A stretch of 64,000 nt of DNA, from positions 9,867,501 through 9,931,500 of the forward strand of contig CM059558.1 in assembly GCA_030386875.1 (NCBI GenBank), in the 5' to 3' direction. Source of the DNA: Morinoia aosen. Taxonomy: Eukaryota > Arthropoda > Malacostraca > Amphipoda > Talitridae. Shown in pieces: positions 44,910-55,874 of the stretch. Position numbers and translations under genes: made by a program. Numbering within the stretch: position 1 is the first letter of the stretch; the number at the start of each line of letters is the position of its first letter. The notes beneath the pieces were generated by a model, which saw nothing but the letters and a program-made list of their open reading frames with translations, was not told the DNA's origin and did not search any database.

Positions 44910-46167
44910 TTGGCAGCCCTGGTCAGTGTGTGGCCAGCTGCTATGAAAGATGGGGTGCAGTCGACGAGGTTGTCTGAATATTGCTGCTGCATCATAAACT
45001 ACGTAATCTCTTTTTTATTTGCATGAGTGAAATGATACTATATTTGTACATTTTCATTCAAATATAATGGAAAGCAGCCTCCTTGTATTCGCAGCTTTTG
45101 GTCTGCCAAATGCATTGCTGGGCTTAGTAAATTTCATTTAAAAGCAATGTAGTTTCTCGTGGCAGCGTTATGTCAGCCATAATCGATGAACAAAGGGCAA
45201 CATCTCACCTGATGACTGCTAACTACACACTGACCGGGGACTGAGCTGCGAGGCTCACGTGCGGCGCGCTTCACGAATTCGATCAGAACGAATAGGGAAC
45301 TTCGGACACACACACACAAATATGAGCCTCAGTGGTGAGCCTCGTCTACACGAGTCGCGCCTCACGGCCGAAATGTCCACTAGTGTAAACACCCCTTAAT
45401 GATTCTGTTGCATGCAACAGTCTCTCGAAGCTTGTTATTGCTTCTGTTGGTATTGTTGTTGTTGCAGGGGTACTTGATCCATCAACATTATGACAGAACC
45501 TATGAGTACATGATTCGTCATATAAATATTACTTTATAGAACACTGCTGTTTCATTTCCCAATTCCTGTACTAAAATGTTCTTGTTAGTTATGTGTGGAA
45601 ATTTTTGTTTTCGTACGCTGGTGGGTACATTATGACAACTCTTATTTTGGTAGCTAAATTTTCCTACTGTTCCAGCTATGTTGCAAATGCATTCTACATA
45701 CAACAATCCAACTCATGGCTTTGACTCCGGTGAACTCTTTTGTGCCAGTATTATTAGCGTATGAAATATCACAAATTTGTATAAGGGGTAAATTGTTTAC
45801 TCTCTCCGAGGTCATTTTTTGACATACTAGTTGATACGTCGGTAAGATACGTATATGTTTACGGACACGACCTGTCATAGATGATGGGACTCGATATTTT
45901 CCTTGAACAAATCCTCCAGGCATTGATGACACAAAAATATTTCCATCTTAGTGCTCGCGATTTAAATAGTCATGTAATTGTGCACTGATGAACATACACG
46001 TATCTTACCGACGTATCAACTAGTATGCCCTAAAATGAGCTCGGAGAGAATAAAAAACTTAAACCTTATTCTAATTTGTGATATTTCATACGCTAATAAT
46101 ACTGGCACAAAAAAGTTCACCGGAGTCAAAGCCACGATTTGGATTGTTGTATAATGCATTTGCAACA

Positions 46168-46455
46168 TAATAATAATAATGAAGGCATCTACAGATGCTT
46201 TATTTCCAATTTCAAGCCTGATACATATCACCTTGTACATTGGATTTTCAAATGCCTTATAACTAACGCCAGGACGCCATTACGCTTTCCCCCGGTCAAG
46301 ACCGGTACCCATTTCAGACACCTGGGTAGAGTGGGGTATTGTGCTGGGAATTTTTCTCCTATACCCAACAGAGAAAATCGCCACCAGCGCCGGGACTCGA
46401 ACCAGGGTCTGCCTGGACGGAGGCAAGTTCGGTGGTCGCACGGCTACGACGAGCA
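46168..46455 (-). mobile_element. tRNA-derived SINE
   Basis: Read on the minus strand from 46455: a degenerate tRNA-like head with the B-box word GGTTCGAGTCC (about 46395-46405) and a GGCGCTGG acceptor-like part, then a tRNA-unrelated body, ending in a TTA-type tail (TAATAATAATAAT on the plus strand at 46168-46180). Flanked by CAACA on both sides. The uninterrupted sister sequence at 38290-38330 reads straight across, confirming the boundaries. RNA polymerase III would transcribe the head; copying depends on a partner LINE. Confidence 0.78.
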
Positions 46456-46735
46456 CAACACAGCTTGAACAGTATGAAAAGTTAGCTACCAAAATAAGAG
46501 TTGTCATAATGTACTCACCAGCGTACGAAAGCAAAAATTTCCACACTCAACTAACAAGAACATTTTAGTACAGAAATTAGGAAATGAAACAGCAGTGTTC
46601 TATAAAGTTATATTTATATGACGAATCATGTACTCATACGTTCTGACATAATGTCGACGGATCAAGTACCCCAGCAACAGCAACAATACCAACAGAATCA
46701 ATAACAAGCTTCGAGAGACTGTTGCATGCAAGAGG

Positions 46736-47340
46736 AGCTAAAAGCGCTCGTAGTGTCTGAGCAATCGCATTTTGACAGCACCGACCGTCTGTAGTACCTG
46801 GCTAGCGAGCTCCGATCCCCAGTAAAACTGAGCGAAACGTGTCAGCCTTTCCTTCCCTACTTGACGACAACAGTAGCTCCAGCTCCACCTCGGGGCCTAC
46901 AAGTTGCAGTGTTGCACAACTTTGCAAGTTATAGTGTTACACAGCACTGCAAGTTGCAGAGTTGCACAGCCCTAACCGGTCAGAGTGTGTCATCTTACAA
47001 TAACGGTGGATGTCGACAGCACGGGTCGATTCTATATAGATTGGGGGGACGGAGCAATTTCTATGTCGGGCTTTACTTCTCACACATACACCCAGGAAGG
47101 CCGTTTAACATTTTCAGGTGAGTGAACTGACTCACGGAATGAATCGTATTCACTCTGCATCACACCCACGGAGGCCAATGCAACATCTCAGTTGAGTGAA
47201 CTGACTCAGTGACTGAATTGGTTTCATCCTTCACTCTACGTAAAGGACCACCACTCCGTCGTAGGAAACTGAATTTTGAGTCACGCACCAGTGACCCAGG
47301 AGGCTGTTTTAACGTTTCAGGTTCATGAATTCAAGGACAC
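46736..47340. repeat. Cluster of short irregular repeats
   Basis: A 25-bp unit (CAAGTTGCAGTGTTGCACA) occurs three times at about 46908-46982. Downstream, a looser unit with CCAGGAAGGCCGTTT, a TTCAGG word and GAGTGAACTGACTCA recurs near 47088, 47160 and 47290. No gene was recognised. Confidence 0.6.
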
Positions 47341-47351
47341 TGAAAAGTTTA

Positions 47352-47500
47352 ACTTCAAACTTATTCCCTCGCCTGACAAGCTTATCCCCTCACCAGACAA
47401 GCATATTCTCTCGTCCGTCAAATTTACTCTCTAGTCCGTCAGGCTTATTCCATCGTCCTCGTCTTTCAAGCTTACTCCCTCGTCCGGCAAAGTGGGGATC
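47352..47500. repeat. 21-bp minisatellite, about six units
   Basis: Unit AAGCTTATTCCCTCGTCCGTC with variants; one unit is slightly longer. Unrelated in sequence to the large 21-bp array at 21.3 kb. Confidence 0.8.
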
Positions 47501-47519
47501 ACCCGTCTTCACGTAATTT

Positions 47520-48115
47520 GTTCTTTTTACAGAATATAACGCGTCATTTCATCTGTAACATATATGAAAAATACCAAAACCAAAAAATGTGAGACGTGTG
47601 AACTCTGTAGTATAGTTTTATGAGTAGTACTGTGTTCTGAGACCTATCATTTCAAATAACCATTCATAAAATACCAGAAGAATAAAATTGTGGAGAAGAT
47701 GTGTTATAGTTACATAACTACACTGTTCTGTTTATTGTTATTGATGATTTTAAAAATTTGAGATAAAATAATTATAAAAAGGTAAAATAAATGTGCAATT
47801 CAGTTTGTGTATAATAATAAAATTTGATAAAATGAAATTGAAAACAAGGTTTTTCGGTTTTGCTAGAAATGTTATCTTCAGTAAAAATAGAATTAAATAA
47901 TATTAGAAATCGATGAAAATAAATTTCTCAGGAGGCTGTAAAAATGCAAGGAAATAGAATTTGCCTCGAAATGGAACGTTTTCTCTGTAAAAAAGTGCCC
48001 GGAGAAAGGGTAAGGTTTATACAGGCTACGTCGAGTACAAAATGAGACAACTCAACCTAAACTACAAATCTGGAATCGCTCTAAACGTGCGCAATAATTA
48101 CACGTATTTTTACGT
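47520..48115. other. AT-rich stretch upstream of the candidate exon
   Basis: No repeats or motifs were recognised. Confidence 0.4.
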
Positions 48116-48117
48116 AG

Positions 48118-48328
48118 CAGTCCTTCAAGAAAGTGAAGCAATGTCCGCCTCCCCGTCGGTCACAATTGTGGAAGTCCTTGAGAACTTCAAATTGAACTGC
48201 CCAGCGGCGGTCGTGGTAAGGGTGCCTACCTTCTGCAACACCTCTGTATCGCAAAGCTTCAACTTCTCCTTAGCAGTGCACATTGGAAGCGAAGTCCAAA
48301 ATCTCACTTTCCTAGTCAACCTTTCAGG
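48118..48328 (+). CDS. Candidate host exon of an unrecognised gene
   Basis: The frame QSFNFSLAVHIGSEVQNLTF with upstream VTIVEVLENFKLNCPAAVVV is open through 48335 and stands out by codon use: third positions are mostly G or C, in a region whose flanks are strongly AT-rich. A possible acceptor (TATTTTTACGTAG) precedes 48118 and a good donor (CAG then GTATGTGAG) follows 48328. The segment has two Cys, several N-glycosylation sequons (NTS, NFS, NLT) and alternating hydrophobic residues, which would suit an extracellular beta-rich domain. I do not recognise the family. Without neighbouring exons the gene and frame are tentative. Confidence 0.42.
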
Positions 48329-48335
48329 TATGTGA

Positions 48336-50260
48336 GTAAAGAAGATTTTCGAACGAAATACTTGGAATTTGTTATATGAAGTAGTCTTGATCGTTCCAAT
48401 TTTGTGTGACGCCAAATAGAACCACTCAATCTCCCACAGTGAAACTCGCGATATTGTCTTCTCTTTAAATAGCTGAATGAATGGTAAATTGATTGTTTAT
48501 ATCATACTCACACGCCGGGGTTTCGTTTTACTGACGCAAAAGAACTATGCCAATCGAGGTAAAGATGTGTCATTGTTTAAATGAAACTTCTATTTCACAG
48601 GTATTGCAATACGTTTAACACGAGAAGCAACCATCCTGATATTACTCCATGAACAGTTTTATAATAATTTTTGTAATTGTTTACCTACCGTTACCACTAA
48701 CAGTAAGCAAAATACAATTTCCGTGAACTAATTTCGATGTTGTATTTCCGAATGGACAAACTTCTAACTTAACTGCTTATCAATAACAATAACCAAGACA
48801 CACTTTCAAGACTTTCCTGCTAAGAGTAACAAGACACAATTTCCCTAAACTAGTTCCAGTGTTTTGTGTTCGCGAATACAAAGACTTCGAACTCAACTTC
48901 TTTGAGCACTCGCAGCGCCGTAATCCATTTCACAGGAAAACCCAACTCTACCGCAGACCTCGAAATCGACATCTATTTGTTTTCATTCAGTATTTTTTCA
49001 CATTGATTATAGAGTAGCATCTTCAAATAATTCTAAATTTATCTGTTGTAAGTTCACCGCCATTGTCTTCCAATAGTCCATTCTTTCCCTTATAAAAAAG
49101 GCACACGAGCAACTTCATTGGGTAAATATTAAAAATACTTTTATGAAAAATAAAAGGTATATAATTTTCTACGCAGGACTCGAATTAAAAAAAATCAATT
49201 GAGATAAAAAAATTTTCCATTATCAAAATGTTTTAAAATTTACAGACATAAGTATCTACACATTACTTTTCCTTTGTGTATTTTACTGTATAAGTAAACT
49301 TAGTTTGACAATCTTTTGTAAGCTTTTCAGAAGCAGTTGGAGATTTGAAAACAACTGTCGAAATAATAAAACATCAATTCATTCACACAATTCCAATGCG
49401 TTCCTGATCCTATTTTATTGTCTAAATTAAAGATTGTGCATTAAATTTTTACAGTATTTCAAGGTAACGTATCTCTCATGAAATACTTTGGACATTCTGT
49501 GCTTTTAATTTCTTCATATAAATGGTTCCTAATCCCGTCTAGAAAATGGTTTGATATGTATTTTCGTTTTGGCGGCTTAAAATAGAAATCATTTACGTAA
49601 TTTTTTTTAGCGAAGCTAATATCAGACCCGAACCTTTTTTGTTTCAATTGCTTTATTATTTCTTTTTGTTTCAGTCAAAAATTTGTCATTATCCATGCAT
49701 ATTCTAATTAACTGCAGATGCAATAGTTGAAGCTTCTCCGGCTGAAGAACCTACTGCCGCGAGTAACACAAGAATAGTAAGGAAGGAAGCTCCTTTTTAG
49801 CAGCTTCTTTAGGCAAAAACGAAGTTTCCATTTTTAGTTTCCCTACTTAATGAATTAACTGATAAACCGATTTTTTAAAAGTTGAGGATTTCTTTGTATC
49901 CAACGCTTGTTCTGATACAAGTGAAACATGCTGATTAAGTGTATGAAAATTATTTATCCCTGTCACCCAACGTTTATCATACATACGTTTTCAAGAATTG
50001 ATATTTCACTAAACTAATTTATTGTTATCTGATGTATAATGAACGAGGCAGTTGCAAAGAAAATAGTGAAATTAAGGTCCATGACATAAATAATAAATAG
50101 TAACACCTAGTTCAACGTATAATACCCCCTTAAAATTTGTACACTCTGAAAATTGAACATTTGATGTCACGCTGAAATGTTCAGCAGTAGTCAGCCAACA
50201 TTGCTGCACTCTATCGACCTTAATATTGTGAGCCCATCACCGAGACCTCCTGATGAAAAA
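48336..50260. other. AT-rich stretch without recognisable genes
   Basis: A 62-codon minus-strand frame at 49459-49647 has no recognisable motif. Nothing else was seen. Confidence 0.4.
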
Positions 50261-50660
50261 GTTCACCGTGTTCGTCACTAACTAAACCTAGTTGTTCGGG
50301 GAAGAAGTCAAGATGTACGCCGCGGATGTGAATTGTGAGGGACATGTTTGAGTGTACAACTGTAAGTACGCTCTGATGTAGTTCTTTACAGCAATAACGT
50401 GGTCTGTAGATTTATAAGTTGCAAGGAGATTGGCTACAACTGATTTGAATGTCACCCACGCATTTCTTCAGTATCAATCAATAAGTTATTGAAGTGTGCG
50501 TCAGCAATTACCTTACTTATTTGGGGATCCATAAAGACGCCTTTTATCACTTTTGCATAACTCAACTGCGGAAACTTGTTACACGGGCCCCGATAAGCAT
50601 TTGAGTGGTCTAGTGCCTTCACAAAATTTTTCATGAGCCCCAGTTTCATGTGAAGCGGGG
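50170..50660 (-). pseudogene. Fragment of an uncharacterised, repeat-associated arthropod protein
   Basis: On the minus strand PPLHMKLGLMKNFVKALDHS is followed by KFPQLSYAKVIKGVFMDPQI and, further on, HLDFFPEQLGLVSDEHGE and a MLADYC string. The pattern MKLGLMKNFVKA ... GVFxxPQI ... SHLDFFPxNLGxVSDExGExFHQD is one I recall from many multi-copy uncharacterised proteins of arthropods and cnidarians, probably carried by a mobile element. Its exact class is not known to me. The fragment is broken in several places. Confidence 0.6.
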
Positions 50661-52430
50661 GTATGAGAGCCGTTGATCAACCGTGATGAACACGGTTGAT
50701 CAACGGTACAGAAAACACAGTTATATTGTCATGGTGCATTCTGTTTCTAATTGGCTAACTCTTTTATGTTGAGTTGAATTTTATCTTTTATCTCCCAATC
50801 GTAGATTAAACAACATTACTTGGTGTACCCTGTCAACCGTCTCTTAACAATGGTGATAACTTTTAAATCCCCGCAGTTACATCATTTATACTCGCGGTAG
50901 CAGATTTTTTCAAAAAGTAGTGACAAAGTTTCAGACGTTTCTTCAAAGGAAGATAAAATATTCAACAGGAACTGAAGTATATTTGTTTTTAATGTACACC
51001 AATACTGCTACTATATTTGTTTTAGATGAGTCGATGAACAATCGCCATGCTTCTACGTTGTGTTCCACCTCTAAGCTTGACATTAGACTTCTACGATCGA
51101 ACAGTAGCATATAGAACCACATATCGCAAAGATTTTCACAACTTTCTTGTGTCTGTGGGGGAAATGTGGAGTAGTTGTATCAATGGTTGTATATGCTGTC
51201 GTATAAAGGAGGTTTTCAAAATCATTTTGTAAATTGTTCCAGATATCTTTCGTTGTCCAATTGAACGCATGCATTCGTTTCGTCACAGTAATTGAACAAT
51301 CCATTGTTTTCAAACTGAGAATTATTCTTTTTCGTCTTAACCCGTCTCCACATGGTCGACTTACCAAGAGGTTTGAAGAAAATGGGTCAACTGTGCAACT
51401 TACTGTACATTCATTAATCATGTTAGAAGTTTCATTGGGGGTTCATTGTAAAGAGAGAGAGTTGCTCTTTCTGTCAGTGGGGAAAAAAATACTGCCTCCC
51501 CAATGAAAATCTACGAAGTTCGAGTTTTTATTTCGGTAAAATACAAAAAACAAATCAGAAAATCACTGGCCATTTTTTATTTATTGAACTTTTAAGTTTT
51601 TTTATGATGCATTTTCATAGATTCTGAGTTGCTAAATGTTGTGGTATGTAAATTTTTTTTTCAGGTCCAATAGTTCCGGATTTATGTGCACTATATGTAA
51701 AACACAGTTTTTATTTTTTAGTTCATTTTGTGTATAGGCTGTTATCAAGCAGTTTCATTGCTTGTAAAGAGTTTGATATGCATAGAGCTTTTCCTCCCAA
51801 ATACAATGGTGGTATTATTTTTTGCGTAGGAGTAAATCTGTGGATTTGGACTCCCATTTTTGGAACAAAAAACATAAGAAAATAAAAATGATGGCGACCT
51901 TCTTAGAGGCAGAGTGTGTGCTGGTATGCCTCAGCTACACTGCTGGCCTTCTAAGAGGTTGTGCAGCGCCGGTAGCTACACCCCAGACTGAGCAGAAGAA
52001 TTCATACAGATTTGAGCTTGATACCTCTCCTTCCCTGTTCCTTCCACCTAATTTTACCTTACACCAATGAATAGCGCTCAACGAGACGCTTAAGACCATA
52101 TATGGCAACCCTAGGTTTGCTGATGTGAAACATGTGCTAGCTTTGCCGACCTTCTAAGAGTCCAGGACGTGGCGACGGGTTAAATGCAAAAATTATAAGA
52201 CTAGGGTTTTCAGTTCCTAAACTTGATGTTCATGTCCTATTTGTAAATTTTGACGTGTGTTTACTACGCATAATTTTTTTAATTTGGTTATCAAATCATG
52301 AATGACCAAAGTTATTATATCGTTTTTACTTCCTGATGAAGTTTTATTTTACACTCATCAGATAGTTTTTAGTTGATATTTTCTAAAGAAGTTTATTCAT
52401 GGTAATTTCTCCATCGCCAACTTCATCAGT
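50661..52430. other. Unassigned stretch
   Basis: A short inverted pair (CGTTGATCAACCGTGATG with ACACGGTTGATCAACG) lies at about 50672-50705. Open frames at 51083-51421 (minus) and 51822-52070 (plus) have no recognised motifs. The word GACCTTCTAAGAG recurs near 51897, 51945 and 52148. Confidence 0.4.
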
Positions 52431-52439
52431 ATTTGTAAC

Positions 52440-52750
52440 TTTTCCATTAATCATACATATAATATTGAAATTATCACCTGTTTTCAGAGTCGTATGTGTA
52501 AGGAAAGATTACCCCTGTAGAAAAAATTTATTTGATGTTGAACCTAGAGCAATGAAATTTGGTATACTGTTAGGAAATGAATTTGAAATCATATATTCTA
52601 TAAGAAAAATGCGACTTTCTTTTTAAGAAAACGAGATATTCATATAAAACCAAATTTTTAACGGGTTTTCAAAATGCATCTCCTCCAACAGTTTTTGAGT
52701 AAAACTGATGGAAGCTATTATATTTAATTTGTTCGTATCCAAATCAATAT
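52440..52750. repeat. Diverged copy of part of the TTAA element (inverted)
   Basis: AGAGCAATGAAATTTGGTA, AAAATGCGACTTTC, TTTTTAAGAAAACG and CTCCAACAGTTTTTGAG occur in the inverted order of the 20420-20650 block in the TTAA-flanked element. Confidence 0.7.
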
Positions 52751-53820
52751 CAAACTCGTAAAACAAATTCAGTCCTTGTTATTAATTAACTTTCTAGTCT
52801 TAAAGTTAAATTCACCTCCATCTTCTTTATTCGAAATTCCTTAAAAGCAAATGAAACTATTGAAAGGTAGTAAAAACTGATCTTGATTCTGAATAATAAT
52901 TTTGATTCAAATCATAATTATCTCCGTTCAAATCAGTTCATTTTTTGACTATTGATTTATCAATTATTATAACGACCTTCCATTGCAGAGTATCAATTTT
53001 TAAATTCAATTTTTTAGGGTATTTTTCTTTTAATTCTAGTGCACCCGAATATTTCTTTCTTCACCTTCATTTTATTTTATTTTCATTATCATTTTGAATA
53101 AAATGATACCTATCCATCCACATCAAATCAAGTTCGTGAAATTTGTTTATATCCCCCTTTATAGATGAGGTAAAATTGGTCACATCACTTCCTTTTCGGA
53201 TAAAGACTACACCTAGTGATTTCATTTTTCATTGATTATGCTATTAAATACATTAAGAAATTTTTTACTGCATAGATTTCATTCAAAAATTTTAAGCGTA
53301 AGAACTTGTTTTCATAAGTCTCCAGTATTTCCAGTGTTTGAAAAACTGAACGTTAATTTATTTTTTACAAGCCTAACTACTTCGATTCATTGAATTTGAG
53401 GTACATCATTTATCGACAACCATATTTGCTTAGTTTCTTCAGTTGTTTAGCTATAGGTTCAGTGAAGTGATTAACACTTTTTTCAACATCATGATGTAAA
53501 TCTTGATCTGCAATCTTTTCTTTCTTAAATTGATTTTCAAAGTTTTTTAATGTTCAATGAATCTACTTTGGTTTCCGAATCGATCAACGCAATGTTTGAA
53601 GAAAAAACTCTAATAACTTTCATCACATATGATTATGTTAAAATCACATTATGTTCAGTTTCCAAGATGCTCATAAGCTCATCAATAGCTTTCCACTTCA
53701 CAAAAGTTTTCCTTTCCTTTATAATTTTCTCAATTCCATTAACATCACTGCTCTATTTTCTTCTTGTTCTTGTTCATAAATAATTCCTATTCATTTATCA
53801 GAATTCATACGATCTGTGCT
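52751..53820. other. AT-rich stretch without recognisable genes
   Basis: Nothing recognised. Confidence 0.4.
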
Positions 53821-53844
53821 ATAAGAAGGAAGGATCAAAGAATG

Positions 53845-54290
53845 AACAGCGATCAGCGCTGAGATCTAGAAGACAGAAAATGTACTCTCGTCATTTCTGG
53901 GGGGGGGGGGGGGGGGGGAACTACTTCAATCACACAGCAACGAAAATTGCAAAGAAACAGTTTTTAAAATTCTGAAGGACATCAACATCGACATCAGTGA
54001 TGCTGACATCACGTCAGCTAACAGAATAGGAAGAAAACCAATAACTGGAAACGATGATCGAAGAAACAATGCTTTCGAACTATAACATTTTAACCAGAAA
54101 CGCGAAATTCTCACCGCCTGCCGAGCAAAAAAAAACAAAGTTCTTCATAAATGAATATTTAATACCTTCACGAGCCAAGATCATGTACACCTTGAGAGTA
54201 GCCAGAAAAAAATTCACGGAGAAAATTGGAATCCCGAGGACCCAGGACGGAAATATCTGTACAAACGGATTCAAGATGTCAGATTGACAC
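53845..54290 (+). pseudogene. LINE ORF1 RNA-binding protein fragment, with a long G tract
   Basis: The reading DLEDRKCTLVISG leads into a run of about 20 G, then NCKETVFKILKDINIDISDA-like sequence (in another frame: DINIDISDADITSANRIGRK), then FFINEYLIPSRAKIMYTLRV and ARKKFTEKIG with QDGNICTNG. This is the usual layout of the RRM-plus-C-terminal-domain ORF1 of CR1/L1-type LINEs (LIISGLPE ... ANRIGR ... INExLTPxRAKxxxxLRxxRK). Position and strand suggest it is ORF1 of LINE C copy 3, but a gap of 600 bp separates it from the endonuclease. Frame changes occur after the G tract and near 54110. Confidence 0.75.
53899..53920. repeat. Poly-G tract inside LINE ORF1
   Basis: About 20 uninterrupted G at the position where ORF1 should read SGxPE. 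Such runs can shift the frame and can form quadruplexes. A sequencing or assembly artefact at the homopolymer is possible. Confidence 0.9.
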
Positions 54291-54299
54291 GCCAGAAGA

Positions 54300-54890
54300 T
54301 CTCGATCAATATCTAATGCTACAACTGGATATATCAGCGAAACAGGTCTTGGGTGATCACCTCAATTAGGTATCAAAACATGTAACTGTGTCACATTATA
54401 TACATATACTCGTATGTCACTAACGCCTAAAATTCTATAACTTTACTCTAAAACTTCAAACTGTAAAACTTCATGTCATGAATCAGTTCCAACTTTCAAA
54501 AGATAAATACGTCAGTTTCAATTCAATTTTGACAATTGTATGACAGATATATGTGAGCATTTATCATTTATGACAGCTGTGTGTGAACTTTACAACAACA
54601 CCATCAGCAATTTGTACCTACCAATGTTATAATGGAATTTTGATTTCCACCTTTTTCGCTTTTCCACATAATTTGTGTGTAATTTTTATCAATAAAATTA
54701 TTATTACTTGTAAACCACATTAGCTGATTAGATATTTTTTGTCGCCAAAATTTTTAAACTCATTACGTGGTGCTTGTGAACTTTATAACGACGCCTTCAG
54801 CAATTTTTACGCACATATAGAATCACTATTCGTATAGAATAGTGATAGAATCACTATTCACTATTCGTATCATATAGAATCACTATTCGT
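54300..54890. other. Unassigned stretch between ORF1 and endonuclease of LINE C copy 3
   Basis: GTGAACTTTACAACAACACC near 54580 and GTGAACTTTATAACGACGCC near 54775 are direct repeats about 195 bp apart. Near 54815-54895 a short unit (ATAGAATCACTATTCGTA) is repeated and partly inverted. Confidence 0.5.
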
Positions 54891-54937
54891 AGAACTGTCT
54901 AGAGATGGCAAACGAATTGTGCTTGGAACTGTGTATA

Positions 54938-55874
54938 CGAGGCCTGTCGAAAAAGTATCCGACCTTTGGCCAGAAAAAATACTTCAACAACCTGACGGGG
55001 TTGGGACCCTAATCCCCTTCAAAGTAGGCTCCTTGTGCTTCCACACACTTAGCCCACCGATCCTTCCACTGCCGGAAACACCTCTGGAAGTCTTCTTTTG
55101 GAATGGTGTTCAGCTCTGTCGTCGCGTTCCGCATTATCTCTTCTCTACTCTCAAAACGGGATCCTTTCAGTGGTGTCTTCAATTTTGGAAACAACCAGAA
55201 GTCGCAAGGAGCCAGGTCTGGAGAGTAGGGAGGTTGGCGAACGGTCGTAATTCCATGTTTGGCCAAGAAATTGCGGATCAAATGGGATGAATGTGCGGGC
55301 GCGTTGTCGTGATGCAAGTGCCAGTTGTTCGCAGTCCACATGTCTGGTCAAAATGGCATGTGCAGAATCTTTACTCACTCCAACCTCTTGGGCAATCTCC
55401 CGCACGGTCAAACGACGATCTGCCATCACCAAATTTCGCACCCTCTCAACAACAGCTGCACTCCGAGAAGTTTTGGGCCTGCCACAACGCTGCTCACTCT
55501 CCGCTGATGTGCGGCCATCTTTGAATCGGTTGAACCACTCCTTAATTTGTGTTACACCCATAGCATCTTCCCCAAACACCTGCTGAATCTTACGAATTGT
55601 TTCAATTTGAGAATCACCAAGCTTTTGACAAAATTTGATGCAGTGTCTTTGCTCAATTCGTTCAGTCATCTTGCAAGAAAACTAAATCCGACAAACACTT
55701 AGAACAGCACCTTACTTGGCGACCCCCAGCTAGTGAGTGGCCCAAGTGAATGCGGTGAAAAAAGTCAAGCATGCGCATTAAGATTCCTCCTTCCACCGTG
55801 CACAGTGGCGCCGCCTTAGAATCACTACTTTGCGCGGGAAAAATTAAGGTCGGATACTTTTTCGACAGGCCTCG
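54938..55874 (-). mobile_element. Internally deleted mariner element
   Basis: Perfect-looking 29-bp inverted termini CGAGGCCTGTCGAAAAAGTA and on to CCGACCTT, flanked by TA at 54936-54937 and 55875-55876. At 937 bp it is about 350 bp shorter than a full mariner, and the missing part is inside the transposase. Confidence 0.95.
55009..55669 (-). pseudogene. mariner transposase, internally deleted
   Basis: N-terminal part (55669 downward): MTERIEQRHCIKFCQKLGDS, IKEWFNRFKDGRTSAESEQR, CGRPKTS and REIAQEVGVSKDSAHAILTR, the two helix-turn-helix units with the linking GRP motif. It then jumps directly to NNWHLHHDNAPAHSSHLI (second catalytic Asp) and PPYSPDLAPCDFWLFPKLK (third Asp, DD34D), with a frame change at the junction near 55340. 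The segment with the first catalytic Asp is deleted, so the protein is dead. The flanking inverted repeats look intact. Confidence 0.95.

Larger units (their letters stand above)
41860..44921. mobile_element. Element E2, hAT superfamily, nested in E1
   Basis: Termini CAGGGCTGCCAA and TTGGCAGCCCTG, flanked by a perfect 8-bp duplication GTCAGTGT (41852-41859 and 44922-44929). CTTGGGTTTT repeats occur next to both ends (41872-41940 and 43100-43155), in the same orientation. Such subterminal repeats are typical transposase-binding regions in hATs. No transposase remains of its own. Confidence 0.92.
41713..45395. mobile_element. Element E1, DNA transposon carrying two nested hATs
   Basis: Termini GCCCTGTTTACACTGG and, inward from the right, GGGGTGTTTACACTAG, followed by imperfectly inverted subterminal sequence (CGTGTAGACG near 41752; CGTGTAGACG inward near 45345). 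Flanked by TTGA and TTAA. Comparison with S copy 1, which lacks it, fixes the position to a few bases. The three- or four-base duplication fits PIF/Harbinger (TWA) or a TTAA element. Its own sequence is only about 140 bp on the left and 470 bp on the right; the rest is nested hAT. Confidence 0.7.
39580..46735. mobile_element. Element S copy 2 with nested insertions and palindromic end
   Basis: Left part 39600-40290 (R), middle 40290-41712 parallel to 36650-38020, interrupted by element E1 (41713-45395), then segment T (45405-45985). T is followed directly by its own inverted copy (45988-46735) instead of the inverted R seen in copy 1. Words such as AAGCTTGTTATTGCTTCTGT and CGTATCTTACCGACGTATC mark the arms. 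The inverted arm carries a SINE at 46168-46455. Confidence 0.75.

Noticed and set aside
46380-46450. tRNA gene
   Set aside because: Only a B box and a degenerate tRNA-like shape are present, joined to a SINE body with a TTA tail and target duplication. It is the head of a SINE and not a functional tRNA gene.
51083-51421. 112-codon minus-strand frame
   Set aside because: No motif recognised; the opposite strand is also open over much of it.
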